Shown: piece by piece, positions 36,381 to 44,592 of the stretch
Layout of the letters: each line of letters starts with the position of its first letter
How positions within the stretch are numbered: the first letter of the stretch is position 1
Source of the DNA: Paenibacillus riograndensis SBR5
GTDB taxonomy: Bacteria > Bacillota > Bacilli > Paenibacillales > Paenibacillaceae
Direction of reading: 5' to 3'
Assembly (NCBI RefSeq): GCF_000981585.1
Contig: NZ_LN831776.1
Span: forward strand, 4,013,187 to 4,077,186
DNA: 64,000 bases
The notes under the pieces: model-generated
Told to the model about the DNA's origin: nothing
The model's input: the letters and a program-made list of their open reading frames with translations, nothing else
The model's database searches: none
Position numbers and translations under genes: made by a program

Positions 36381-37573
36381 TGCAGCCTACCAGCAGAGTT
36401 AATCTGGATGCCAAATCCTTTGAGGCTTTGAAACGCACGATCAGGAATGTCGTCATTCCGCATAGAGAACGCAAGCATGATCCCGGCTTCAAAACCGTTA
36501 TGCCGGAAATTATGTCACTTAAGCTGACCAACCGCTGTAATCTCCGCTGCAAGCATTGCTACCAATGGAATGAATCCGGCTATCATCATGATATGGACAC
36601 AGCCGAGCAGAACCTGGATATGGATTTGGAGATGATCCGCAAGCTTTTGCAGGAAACGGATGAAGCAAAGTCCCGTCTGTATTTATGGGGCGGCGAACCG
36701 CTGTTTCACCGGGATACGAAACCAATTCTGGAGCTTCTGAAAGAGCATCCCCGGGATACGACGATCTGTACCAATGCATATCTGATTCATAAGTATGAAG
36801 AGGAGCTGTGTGCAATCTCAGACAATCTGGAGCTGCTGATACCGATAGAGGGGTTCGAGGATGAGCATGATTTTCTCCGTGGCAGAGGATCATTTCACAA
36901 AGTGATCGAGAACGTGGACCGGCTGGTTGAACTGCGCGAGCAGGGCCGCTTCCGCGGCCGCATCTCCGTGCATAATGTGATTAATGACAATATGATCGGC
37001 AGATTGTATGAACTGGTGGAATTTTTTGAGCAAAAGGGCGTCGATCTGGTACTGCTCTGCTTCCCCTGGTATATTTCTGCGGAAACCAGTCTGGAAATGG
37101 ACCGCTACTACGATGAACACTTCCAGTGGCTGGCGGAGCTTCCGCCGGATCACCGGAGCAGCTGGCATGCCTTCAAATACCATATTAAGCCGGGCAATGT
37201 CCCCAAGCTTACCGAAGACCTGAAGCGGATCAACAGCAACACTTGGCATAATACAAGAATCCGTTACCAGCCGGGACTCGACTTTGATGAATTAGAAGAT
37301 TTTGTGGCCGGCAGGCCGATGGCATCCCGCAGCACGTCGAAATGTCTGGCGCTCAGCACCAGGGTTGATATTGCCCCGAACGGCATGGTGAGTGCATGTA
37401 AATTTTTTGGCGAGCTGGCGATTGGCAATGTGAATGAGCAGTCACTGACGGAAATATGGAACTCGGACCGCTACGACCGGCTGCGGCGCATTCTGGATGA
37501 AGGCTTGTCCCCGGCCTGTTCCAAATGCAATGTGCTGTACTTGAATACCTCTGCTGCGCTGTCCCATGTATGA
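36380..37573 (+). CDS. Radical SAM enzyme with SPASM domain
   Basis: A 397-residue iron-sulfur enzyme. The radical SAM cluster motif CNLRCKHC lies near residue 53, and the SAM-binding LYLWGGEPLFH follows. The C-terminal SPASM region has Cys in SKCLALSTRVDIAPNG, SACKFFGELAIGN and SPACSKC, which can hold one or two auxiliary [4Fe-4S] clusters. Such enzymes modify peptides (oxidation, epimerisation, crosslinking) or oxidise sugars and cyclitols, as BtrN does. I found no precursor-peptide gene or RiPP recognition element nearby, so a small-molecule or ACP-bound substrate is more likely here. The gene is translationally coupled on both sides (TAATG and ATGA). Confidence 0.88.
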   Translation: MQPTSRVNLDAKSFEALKRTIRNVVIPHRERKHDPGFKTVMPEIMSLKLTNRCNLRCKHCYQWNESGYHHDMDTAEQNLDMDLEMIRKLLQETDEAKSRLYLWGGEPLFHRDTKPILELLKEHPRDTTICTNAYLIHKYEEELCAISDNLELLIPIEGFEDEHDFLRGRGSFHKVIENVDRLVELREQGRFRGRISVHNVINDNMIGRLYELVEFFEQKGVDLVLLCFPWYISAETSLEMDRYYDEHFQWLAELPPDHRSSWHAFKYHIKPGNVPKLTEDLKRINSNTWHNTRIRYQPGLDFDELEDFVAGRPMASRSTSKCLALSTRVDIAPNGMVSACKFFGELAIGNVNEQSLTEIWNSDRYDRLRRILDEGLSPACSKCNVLYLNTSAALSHV

Positions 37574-38598
37574 AGAACGGCCATGGACAAACCGACTATA
37601 GGCTCGGTATCTTGGGTGCCTCGAATATTGCTGTTCCAGCTTTGCTGGAGCCTGCGCGGTATGTGGAGACGGTAAGTATAGCCGCAATTGCAAACCGGAC
37701 CTTTGAAAAAGCGGCAAAGCTGGCGGAAACTTACCAGATTCCATATGTGGCGGGCAGTCTGGAGGAGTTGCTGGAGCTAAGCGGTCTGGATGGCGTATAT
37801 ATTGCACTCAGCAATGAGCTTCATACGGAGTGGGCAGTCCGGGCATTGAATGCAGGTAAGCATGTATTGGCAGAGAAGCCGATTGCCTTGAATGCCGAAG
37901 AAGCTGAACGGTTAGGGATGGCCAAGGAAAAACCCGGCTCCCCGAAGCTCGCCGAAGGCCTGATGATCGCGTTTCATCCGTGGCAGCAGGCACTGAAATC
38001 CATTGTCGATTCCGGACAATTCGGCCAATTGCACAGAATCAGGACACGTATTACCGTACCTGCCAAGGACAGGCATGCCGGGAATTACCGCAGTGTCAAA
38101 GCGAAGGGCGGAGGCGCTTTTGCCGATCTGGGCTGCTACTGGCTGCAGTTCCTGCAGGCCATTGTGAGTCTTCAGCCCAGAGAGATTGCGGCACAGTCAT
38201 CGTTTGACGGGCCGGAGGGCTGTGACTGGACCTTTCAGGCGGTGTTAAAATATGCGGATGGACTGGAGGCCGAATGTCTCACTTCCTTTGAGCAGCCATT
38301 CCGGGCTTCGCATACCCTGTATTTTGATCATACGGTGCTGACGATCCCGGATTTCTTCCGCCCGGTCAAAGGGTTCTACAAAATCAAAATACGGCATGAC
38401 CTTCCGGATAACCACAGTACCCTTTGCGAATTCGAGCCGATGAACTATTATGTCAGCCAGCTGGAGGCTTTTGCGGAAATCATGAGCGGGCAAAGGGCGG
38501 AAAAGCTGGAAGCTGTATGGGAACGGGTGCAGATGCACTCCCTAATAATGGCTGAGGCCCGGCAGCACCGGGTTTATCGTGAAGCAAAACGTCATTGA
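37570..38598 (+). CDS. Gfo/Idh/MocA-family oxidoreductase
   Basis: A 342-residue NAD(P)-dependent dehydrogenase. The N-terminal Rossmann fold has RLGILGASNIAVPALLEPA and the family hallmark AGKHVLAEKPIALNAEEAE. The C-terminal catalytic half has FHPWQQALK and GGGAFADLGCYWLQFLQAI. Members oxidise sugar or inositol hydroxyls, so it probably acts on a sugar-like intermediate of the cluster. The start ATG 37570 overlaps the stop of the radical SAM gene (ATGA), making it the last gene of the five-gene operon; a clear terminator follows. An upstream in-frame ATG at 37525 lies inside the radical SAM gene and was not used. Confidence 0.88.
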   Translation: MKNGHGQTDYRLGILGASNIAVPALLEPARYVETVSIAAIANRTFEKAAKLAETYQIPYVAGSLEELLELSGLDGVYIALSNELHTEWAVRALNAGKHVLAEKPIALNAEEAERLGMAKEKPGSPKLAEGLMIAFHPWQQALKSIVDSGQFGQLHRIRTRITVPAKDRHAGNYRSVKAKGGGAFADLGCYWLQFLQAIVSLQPREIAAQSSFDGPEGCDWTFQAVLKYADGLEAECLTSFEQPFRASHTLYFDHTVLTIPDFFRPVKGFYKIKIRHDLPDNHSTLCEFEPMNYYVSQLEAFAEIMSGQRAEKLEAVWERVQMHSLIMAEARQHRVYREAKRH

Positions 38599-38601
38599 CT
38601 T

Positions 38602-38639
38602 AAAACAGCGATTCCCACTACCTGGAGAGTCGCTGTTTT
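38602..38639. terminator. Terminator ending the biosynthetic operon
   Basis: AAAACAGCGA pairs perfectly with TCGCTGTTTT around an 18-base loop. It separates the Gfo/Idh gene from the convergent nucleotidyltransferase gene and may act both ways. Confidence 0.8.
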
Positions 38640-38642
38640 GTA

Positions 38643-39431
38643 TTACCGGTCCTGCAATGAAGGAGGCTGTTCTGCCCAGGATCGCTCATTGTTCCGCACA
38701 TAAATTCCCAGCGCCTGCTCGAAGGAAAGACCGTGATTGTAAAAAGCCAGTATCTTGGCAGCAAAGCGGATGCTCTTATCTGCACCGGGCGCCTGCAGCA
38801 GCTCTGCAGCCAGCCTCCGGAAGTCCTTCGGCTTATGTTCCGCAGCATCTACGGCATCCAGCAGAGCCTTGTGGCTTGGAAAAAGCCTCCGGTTATACGC
38901 CAGGATCATCCTCCCGCTGTAGAACACCAGATTGCTGGCGGTGTGGGCAAGCAGATAGGCGTCATTCGTTTTGGCCGCCTCTTTGGCAAAATAGAAAGCG
39001 TACAAGAAGATCTGGGCACAAAAATCCCGCAGATTGCGCTCCCGGTTCTCTTCAGGATAGACGGGAATCCGGGCTACCAGCTCACCCAGCTCCGGGATTC
39101 TGGAGAACAAAACCTCCGAACCGGTAAAAGCATACCTCGTCGGCTCATTGCCCCGCTCGGACGCAAGCTCCAGAAACCGGAGGTTGATGACTTTTATATC
39201 GGCGTATCCGCCTTCATACGTGCTGACTTCACGGTCCACATAGGATAGAGTATTGTTCCGGTTATAGGTTTCATAGGCCTCATCGGTTAACAGCAGGTGA
39301 ACATCCACATCAGAGGTTTCCTTAGCTGTTCCCTGAGCTACCGAACCACTGGTAATTACAGCCAGACAGGAAGGGTCCTTTTCAAGCTTTCCCGCCAGCT
39401 TCTCCAGCGTCTGTCTGTGATGTGTATACAT
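38643..39431 (-). CDS. Nucleotidyltransferase-domain protein, antibiotic-NTase-like
   Basis: A 262-residue protein with the polymerase-beta-type nucleotidyltransferase motif GSVAQGTAKETSDVDVHLL near residue 27, plus a further acidic residue (GGYADIKVINL). The C-terminal half is an all-helical domain (LRDFCAQIFLYAFYFAKEAA). The architecture is like that of aminoglycoside or lincosamide nucleotidyltransferases, which inactivate drugs by adenylylation, but other substrates are possible. AGGAGG directly abuts an ATG at 39440; ATG 39431, with 9 nt spacing, was chosen. It is convergent with the biosynthetic operon, so self-resistance is an attractive but unproven idea. Confidence 0.7.
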   Translation of the reverse strand: MYTHHRQTLEKLAGKLEKDPSCLAVITSGSVAQGTAKETSDVDVHLLLTDEAYETYNRNNTLSYVDREVSTYEGGYADIKVINLRFLELASERGNEPTRYAFTGSEVLFSRIPELGELVARIPVYPEENRERNLRDFCAQIFLYAFYFAKEAAKTNDAYLLAHTASNLVFYSGRMILAYNRRLFPSHKALLDAVDAAEHKPKDFRRLAAELLQAPGADKSIRFAAKILAFYNHGLSFEQALGIYVRNNERSWAEQPPSLQDR

Positions 39432-39679
39432 CTTTTTCATCCTCCTTAACGAACTCTTAGACCTTAAGCGTATCTGTTGGACAGCCCGACGGCTATGGTC
39501 AATCCGGTCAATCCGGTCATATCTGACTTTGACAGGAATCGCAGTCATTTGGCTCTACAGTATAAAGCGATACGTGAATTTTAAAAAAAGATGCCGCAGG
39601 CTGGTTTAATTTGAGTTTATAAATGAGGTGTACATTAGATTCAGCCTCAACCACTATAAACTTAATAAGGAGTGTAATG

Positions 39680-40888
39680 ATGATGTCAAACGTACTGTTT
39701 TTGAGTGTTTCGGCTCATGGTCATGTCAATCCGACTGTTGGACTTGTGCATGAATTAATTCAGCGGGGGGAAACGGTCACCTATTTCGGGTTCGAAAAAT
39801 TTAGAGCTAAAATCGAACAAACAGGAGCGGTATTCAAAACGTATAAAGAAAATCTGCTGCTCTTTCAAGACGACTTTGCAGAGACTAATGAAGATGTGCT
39901 GGAAGCAAGTGCTGAGGATTTTCTGGAAATGCTGACGGATACGCTCCGGCCCGGCAAGCGGATTATTGAGGATGTATTGGGCCAGATCAGAGGCTTGCAG
40001 TTTGATTATGTGGTCTATACAGCCGCTTTTCCATTTGGAAATGCAATCGCCCAGATTCTAAACATTCCTGCGGTTGCCTCGATGGCTATCTTAGCGACAC
40101 CGGCAGAATTCATGCCTACAGGCGAAGAATCTTCAAAAGCCTCTAGTCTGGACAGTTATCAGGCAATCGTACAGGAGCTGAAGGAAAGCTTTGATGTGGA
40201 GATGCCGCCGGACATACTAGACTGCTTCTATTGCAAGGGCGATATTAGTATCATTTATACCTCCAAAACTTTTATCGCCCATCCCGAATACTACGATGAC
40301 AGCTTCAAGTTCATAGGCCCGCCTATTTTTGACAGACAAGAGAAGGTGGATTTTCCGTTTGAGCAATTGGAAGGAAAAACAGTCATCTATATTTCCATGG
40401 GAACCCGTGTGAGCACCATAATGGAATTATACGACCTTTTCTTCAAAAGCTTTGCCGGTTTCGATGCCGTTGTGGTCATGACCGCTTACGATGTGGACAT
40501 TTCCCAATTCTCCATTCCTGATAACTTTATTGTCCGCAACTATGTTCCGCAACTGGAGGTATTAAAATATACGGATGTAGCTATTACTCATGCAGGAATG
40601 AACAGCACCAGTGACTTGATGTACAGCAATGTGCCTTTTGTAGCGATTCCGATTACCGCGGACCAGCCTTATATGGCCAGAAGAGCTCAAGAATTAGGGG
40701 CGGCTATTGCTCTGGATTTCATGACGGTTACCCCTGGGCTGCTAAGAGCTTCCGTGGAAAAGGTTCTTGCCGATCCCGCCTACCGTGAACATATCCAGCA
40801 GATTAGCAAGTCCTTTCAAGAGGCAGGGGGGTATCCAAAAGCCGTTGATGAGATTTTCAAATTAAAAGAGGAAAGGGAACGGTTATAA
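39680..40888 (+). CDS. Macrolide-family glycosyltransferase, MGT/YjiC-like
   Basis: A 402-residue GT1 enzyme. The N-terminal acceptor domain begins VLFLSVSAHGHVNPTVGLVH, and the C-terminal UDP-sugar site has VIYISMGTRV, YVPQLEVLKYTDVAITHAGM, NSTSDLMYSNVPFVAIPITA and DQPYMARRAQELGAA, all standard for the MGT/YjiC group. These enzymes glycosylate macrolides, flavonoids and other lipophilic acceptors and can inactivate antibiotics. There are three consecutive ATG-type starts (39677, 39680, 39683) after AAGGAG; 39680 gives 7 nt spacing. It is monocistronic and follows the biosynthetic cluster, so a tailoring or resistance role is possible. Confidence 0.85.
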   Translation: MMSNVLFLSVSAHGHVNPTVGLVHELIQRGETVTYFGFEKFRAKIEQTGAVFKTYKENLLLFQDDFAETNEDVLEASAEDFLEMLTDTLRPGKRIIEDVLGQIRGLQFDYVVYTAAFPFGNAIAQILNIPAVASMAILATPAEFMPTGEESSKASSLDSYQAIVQELKESFDVEMPPDILDCFYCKGDISIIYTSKTFIAHPEYYDDSFKFIGPPIFDRQEKVDFPFEQLEGKTVIYISMGTRVSTIMELYDLFFKSFAGFDAVVVMTAYDVDISQFSIPDNFIVRNYVPQLEVLKYTDVAITHAGMNSTSDLMYSNVPFVAIPITADQPYMARRAQELGAAIALDFMTVTPGLLRASVEKVLADPAYREHIQQISKSFQEAGGYPKAVDEIFKLKEERERL

Positions 40889-40931
40889 ACAGTCCTACCA
40901 GGCCTTCGGACAGATAGGCAACCCTAACTTT

Positions 40932-40988
40932 AAACGGCTACGCTGTTCAGTGGAGGACGCGCAGCCGTTATGTTCTTGTATAGGAAAC
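40932..40988 (+). repeat. 56-bp repeat with AACGGCT/AGCCGTT hairpin, copy 1
   Basis: Starts AAACGGCTACGCTGTTCAGT and ends CAGCCGTTATGTTCTTGTAT, then AGGAAAC. The inverted ends AACGGCT/AGCCGTT could form a stem. The other copy is at 41417-41472 in the same orientation with a few differences. Confidence 0.75.
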
Positions 40989-41061
40989 TATGGCTACTTC
41001 CGCATGTGGATAAAATGATGCTTAAAGTTGTGGAATAAATACTTTGTATGAATTTGTAACG

Positions 41062-41085
41062 AACAACGACAGAAATGCCGTTGTT
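41062..41085. repeat. AACAACGACA/TGCCGTTGTT palindrome
   Basis: A 10-bp stem with one mismatch and a four-base loop. It is related to the two palindromes at 18113-18199, sharing the TGCCGTTGTTG core. Confidence 0.5.
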
Positions 41086-41175
41086 GGAGCATCGAAGGCC
41101 GAGTTCTGAGGAATTAGTCGGTCTAGATATTCTAATTTTAACTAGCACTTGCTTACCGGTTTCTTCGCAGGTGCT

Positions 41176-41360
41176 AGTTGGAAAAAGGGAACTTATTTTT
41201 CCGGAAATTAAGAAATCCTGAGAGTGAAGTGGAAAAAGTAAACTTAATTGGGCTACTTTTCTTGTCCAATGGCGAAATGGGCTGAATTAGTGTCCCTTTT
41301 TCCACTTCATCTTCCCGAGGGTAGGGTACTCCGGCAAATTAGTTAAACTTTTTCCACTTA
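41176..41360. repeat. Nested repeats of a TGGAAAAAG motif
   Basis: Two forward copies (GTTGGAAAAAGGGAACTTA from 41177, AAGTGGAAAAAGTAAACTTA from 41227) are followed by two reverse copies (CCCTTTTTCCACTTC ending 41309, TTAAACTTTTTCCACTT ending 41359). The arms pair as one large interrupted palindrome of about 185 bp. Confidence 0.6.
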
Positions 41361-41416
41361 AAAAGTTGCCGTAGGATTCACGGGGGAATCGTTCTCCAGG
41401 TAAAACGCTAGAACAA

Positions 41417-41472
41417 AAACGGCTGCTGTCCAGTGGAGGACGGCGCAGCCGTTATGTTCTTGTATAGGGAAC
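41417..41472 (+). repeat. 56-bp repeat with AACGGCT/AGCCGTT hairpin, copy 2
   Basis: The block from AAACGGCTGCTG to TTGTATAGGGAAC matches the copy at 40932. The core GGAGGACGGCGCAGCCGTTA differs from copy 1 by one inserted base. Confidence 0.75.
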
Positions 41473-41586
41473 GATCCAGTGTAAAAAAATGTGGATATGT
41501 TCGTCCGTAACGGCTGCGGAGAAATCGTGAAGGAATACTACGATCCGTCTTCAGCATGACCCCGTTGATTTTGGAGTGGTTGGGAA

Positions 41587-43242
41587 TTAAGGTTCAATCC
41601 CATAAATCAGCTTTCCTTTATAATAGACTGTGATATGATCATTCGCGGCATAGCTGGTGATGGCCGGTTGAAACGAGTAGTCATCGGCCTGATTGTAATT
41701 CGACCAATCCTTGTGGTGAATGCGGAACTGGATGTCTCCGGTTGAACCGGAAGCTGCGAGCGGGCCTGCACCTGCCGTAAAACCGATCTCCGCATAGGTA
41801 TCTGCACCTGCCAAAGGCGTAGTCAGGGGGACGATCGCTGTCAGCAGTTTTTCATTTCCTAACGCAACATAATCAAACTCCAGGGTCTGCTCCGCACTTC
41901 CATCCCTTGTGTACCAATAACGTATCGTGAGTTCATGTAGCGGAATAGGGCTGCTGGTCTCGTTCCTGAGCTGCAGGCTGGCCCTGATCGAGTTCACAGC
42001 AGTCCCCGTTTCACCTGCAAGGTAGAGTGGGGTTACTTGAGTGTCTCCCGGTTCTGGTTCTTCCCCGGGACCGCCGACAGGCGGAAAGGTGACCGGCTTC
42101 ATAATAAGGTCCAGCATAACCTGCTTCGGCTCATTCCAAGATGTCCAGTCATCCAGCAATAGCCCCCCGGTATCCCCGCTATTCGGATTAAGACTCCAGT
42201 ACGTCCAGTAGAGATTATTCTGGCCGATGTAGCTAACGAGCGCATGCTGCCATTTACCTTCCACCGAGAGAGTATCCACGCTGCGTCCGCCGAATTCCCC
42301 TGCAAGGATGGGGGCAATTTGTTCCTTGCTGATGTATCCCCAGGTATCATCCCACAGCTTCGGCAGATTGTTCGGGAAATCGGCAGCACTGAACCAAGGC
42401 TGTGAAGCGACGCCAGGACCGTAATCATGCGGGGAATAGACCACCCGATCCGGTACTGTAAGCGTAACCGGATTATTGCGCACACCTGTCAGATTACCGC
42501 CCCACCAATAGCTGCTGGAGTTGCCTTGAACATTGGTTTCGATACCTTCAACTATGATCAGCCAGTTCGGATTCACGGCGAGAATCGCATTTCCGGCCCG
42601 TTCGCTGGCCAGCCGCCAGTCTGTGGCAGGATTACCTGTTCCCCAGCTTGCCGTACCGTGCGGTTCATTATGCAGATCGGCTCCAATGACTGTAGGGTTA
42701 TCCGCATATCGCTGAGCAAGCATCACCCAGTCACTGATCCAGCGGGTTTCGGGATAGGCCGCAGTGTACCACAGCGCCGATTGTCCGCCGGAATCCGGCC
42801 GGTGCCGGTCGAGGAAGATCCGAATGCCGCGCTTTCCGGCTTTTTCAATCAGTTTATCCATGATCTGAACCGGCTTCAGACCGGCAAGATCGGGGTTTTT
42901 GGCATAGTCGATACTGTTGGCCGCAGAACCTGAATCGAACATTTGGTTGCAGTATGGCAGCCGGATCAGGTTATACCCTTCCGCTTTGATTTGATCAAGT
43001 ACATTATCCATGGAACGAGTCCACAACCCGTGCGGAGAGTAATTCGCGGTTTCGAAGCCGAACCAGTTGAGCCCGTTGAATACGGCAGGTTTGCCTGCGG
43101 CATCCACGATTCTGTTACCTGAGGTGTGATAATAGCCTGCTGCACCTTCAGCCTTTACTTCATTACCCGGATACGAATAAGCACCTGCCAGCAATACAAA
43201 AGCAACGAACAATACTCCCAGTTTCCTGAACCCAAACGACAT
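41587..43242 (-). CDS. Secreted GH5 endoglucanase with CBM3
   Basis: A 551-residue exported cellulase. A signal peptide (LGVLFVAFVLLAGAYSYPG) precedes the GH5 barrel, with substrate residues in FNGLNWFGFET, acid/base Glu in GADLHNEPHG and nucleophile Glu in ILAGEFGGRS. A Pro/Glu/Gly linker (PPVGGPGEEPEPGD) leads to a C-terminal family 3 cellulose-binding module (TPLYLAGETGTAVNSIRASL, IRYWYTRDG, IQFRIHHKDWSNYNQADDYS). It should cut beta-1,4-glucan outside the cell. The ATG at 43242 has GAGGAGG 7 nt upstream. It is monocistronic and flanked by repeat-rich DNA downstream. Confidence 0.92.
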   Translation of the reverse strand: MSFGFRKLGVLFVAFVLLAGAYSYPGNEVKAEGAAGYYHTSGNRIVDAAGKPAVFNGLNWFGFETANYSPHGLWTRSMDNVLDQIKAEGYNLIRLPYCNQMFDSGSAANSIDYAKNPDLAGLKPVQIMDKLIEKAGKRGIRIFLDRHRPDSGGQSALWYTAAYPETRWISDWVMLAQRYADNPTVIGADLHNEPHGTASWGTGNPATDWRLASERAGNAILAVNPNWLIIVEGIETNVQGNSSSYWWGGNLTGVRNNPVTLTVPDRVVYSPHDYGPGVASQPWFSAADFPNNLPKLWDDTWGYISKEQIAPILAGEFGGRSVDTLSVEGKWQHALVSYIGQNNLYWTYWSLNPNSGDTGGLLLDDWTSWNEPKQVMLDLIMKPVTFPPVGGPGEEPEPGDTQVTPLYLAGETGTAVNSIRASLQLRNETSSPIPLHELTIRYWYTRDGSAEQTLEFDYVALGNEKLLTAIVPLTTPLAGADTYAEIGFTAGAGPLAASGSTGDIQFRIHHKDWSNYNQADDYSFQPAITSYAANDHITVYYKGKLIYGIEP

Positions 43243-43406
43243 TCATTTTCCTCCTCTTAGTGATTTCAATGAGGTCAGACTTTATAGCATACGACCGGGA
43301 TGTTAACGTATTCGTATGAGCCAGGCTGCAAATATGGAGAATCAGCAACATCATTATGACTTTCAGCTTAATCAATGGATATTTTTGAAGAAAGGGGAGG
43401 GATATA

Positions 43407-43672
43407 TTGGGAAAATCTATGGAAGAGGTCATGGCAAGGGAGGCCTTACTGTTTGACGAAGAAGCTTTTTTGAACGGCTGTATGTCGAACACGCAAATTG
43501 TATTCCATCGCCCTAAGCTATATGCGTTCTGATGCAGATGAGCTGGAAATGGTTCAGGAGGCTTCCTGCCGGGCGTGGATGAAACGGAAAAAGCTGAGAA
43601 ACGAGGCGGCAATGAACTTCTCTCTCTTAATTTATGGCTGGATTGTGACGATAATAATCAAAAACATGCATG
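43407..43672 (+). pseudogene. Remnant of an ECF sigma-factor gene
   Basis: Three short frames in succession spell out the start of an ECF sigma factor. The first is MGKSMEEVMAREALLFDEEA from TTG 43407, behind AAGGGGAGGG. The second is FFERLYVEHANC in another frame near 43463. The third is YSIALSYMRSDADELEMVQE, then ASCRAWMKRKKLRNEAAMNF, from 43501. The last block is the sigma2 region that binds core polymerase and the -10. At least two frameshifts are needed, and the sigma4 half is absent, replaced by the chemoreceptor gene. It is almost certainly non-functional. Confidence 0.65.
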
Positions 43673-43690
43673 AATTAGGAGAGCGACATC

Positions 43691-44512
43691 ATGGACAATT
43701 TAAATGCATTAGTGTTAGCTGCACCATTCTTCAAACAAATTCATTCCCAGGATATTATGATTGGAGTTACAGACAAAGAAATATTCCATTACTATGCCCC
43801 CAGCAAGGTACTGGATTTCGGGTTGACCAAAGGAAGCCCAATTCCTCCGGATGACCCTTCCTTGAGCAATGCGCTCGCCGGACGCGCCACGACCAACCGG
43901 CTGGCACCCGAGCTTTATGGAGCGACAGTCATCTCCTCGGCAGTGCCGGTTTATGATGCTGCCGGAGAAATTATCGGCGCATTTGCGATTGCCTACACCC
44001 TGGAAAACGAGGATAAAATGGAGCAGTTGACGAGCAGCATTGAACAGATCAGCGGCCAGCTGGTTGATATGGTCCAGAACGTCGCTGCACAGTCCGAAGA
44101 GCTGTCGGCTACCACCGCCCAGATTCTTGATAATTCACGCAAAACGGTAGAAGAGTCCAATCAAGTAAGCAAAGTGACCGGATTCATCCGGGAAATCTCC
44201 GAACAGACGAATCTGCTTGGCTTGAATGCGGCCATTGAGGCAGCGCGTGTGGGGCAGGAAGGCGCAGGCTTCGGCGTAGTGGCCACGGAAGTGCGCAAGC
44301 TGTCCGTGCACACCAAGGAAGCGACTAAAACAATCGAAGATTCATTGAACACAGTTCAGCGCTCTATCCGGCAGATGGAAAAAGAAATCGAGGCCATTGC
44401 CGCGTCTTCCTCCGAGCAGGCCGAACTGGTCACCGAGTTCAGTGATGTCATTGAACGGCTGAACAAGACCAGCGGGGAGATGGCTAAATTCATCAATTCC
44501 ATTATTCAATAA
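43691..44512 (+). CDS. Soluble methyl-accepting chemotaxis-type signal transducer
   Basis: A 273-residue protein without membrane segments. The N-terminal half (about 1-110) looks like a small PAS- or Cache-like sensor ([40 protein letters not shown]). The C-terminal half is a short chemoreceptor signalling coiled coil with the conserved hairpin tip [20 protein letters not shown], then [15 protein letters not shown]. It should act through CheA/CheW in the cytoplasm or regulate another output. The coiled coil is shorter than in classical receptors. The ATG at 43691 has TTAGGAGAG upstream. No chemotaxis genes are adjacent. Confidence 0.85.
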   Translation: MDNLNALVLAAPFFKQIHSQDIMIGVTDKEIFHYYAPSKVLDFGLTKGSPIPPDDPSLSNALAGRATTNRLAPELYGATVISSAVPVYDAAGEIIGAFAIAYTLENEDKMEQLTSSIEQISGQLVDMVQNVAAQSEELSATTAQILDNSRKTVEESNQVSKVTGFIREISEQTNLLGLNAAIEAARVGQEGAGFGVVATEVRKLSVHTKEATKTIEDSLNTVQRSIRQMEKEIEAIAASSSEQAELVTEFSDVIERLNKTSGEMAKFINSIIQ

Positions 44513-44539
44513 CACCAAATCCATCCCAATCAATCCCAA

Positions 44540-44586
44540 AAATCCGCAGACAGGATGCTATCGTCCTTGTTCTGCGGATTTTTTAA
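44540..44586. terminator. Intrinsic terminator
   Basis: AAATCCGCAGA pairs with TCTGCGGATTT and is followed by a T-run. It lies between the chemoreceptor gene and the convergent RNase J gene. Confidence 0.85.
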
Positions 44587-44592
44587 TTCGGT

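Larger units (their letters stand above)
40889..41586. other. Repeat-rich intergenic region without a gene
   Basis: This 698-bp stretch contains no supported reading frame. It holds a pair of 56-bp direct repeats (40932 and 41417), an AACAACG/CGTTGTT palindrome (41062-41085) and four alternating copies of a TGGAAAAAG motif (41176-41360). Together these repeats take up roughly half of the region. Confidence 0.7.

Noticed and set aside
36380..37573. Interpretation of the SPASM enzyme as a RiPP maturase
   Set aside because: No short Cys- or Gly-rich precursor frame, RiPP recognition element, peptidase or dedicated exporter was found next to it; the neighbours point to carrier-bound chemistry.
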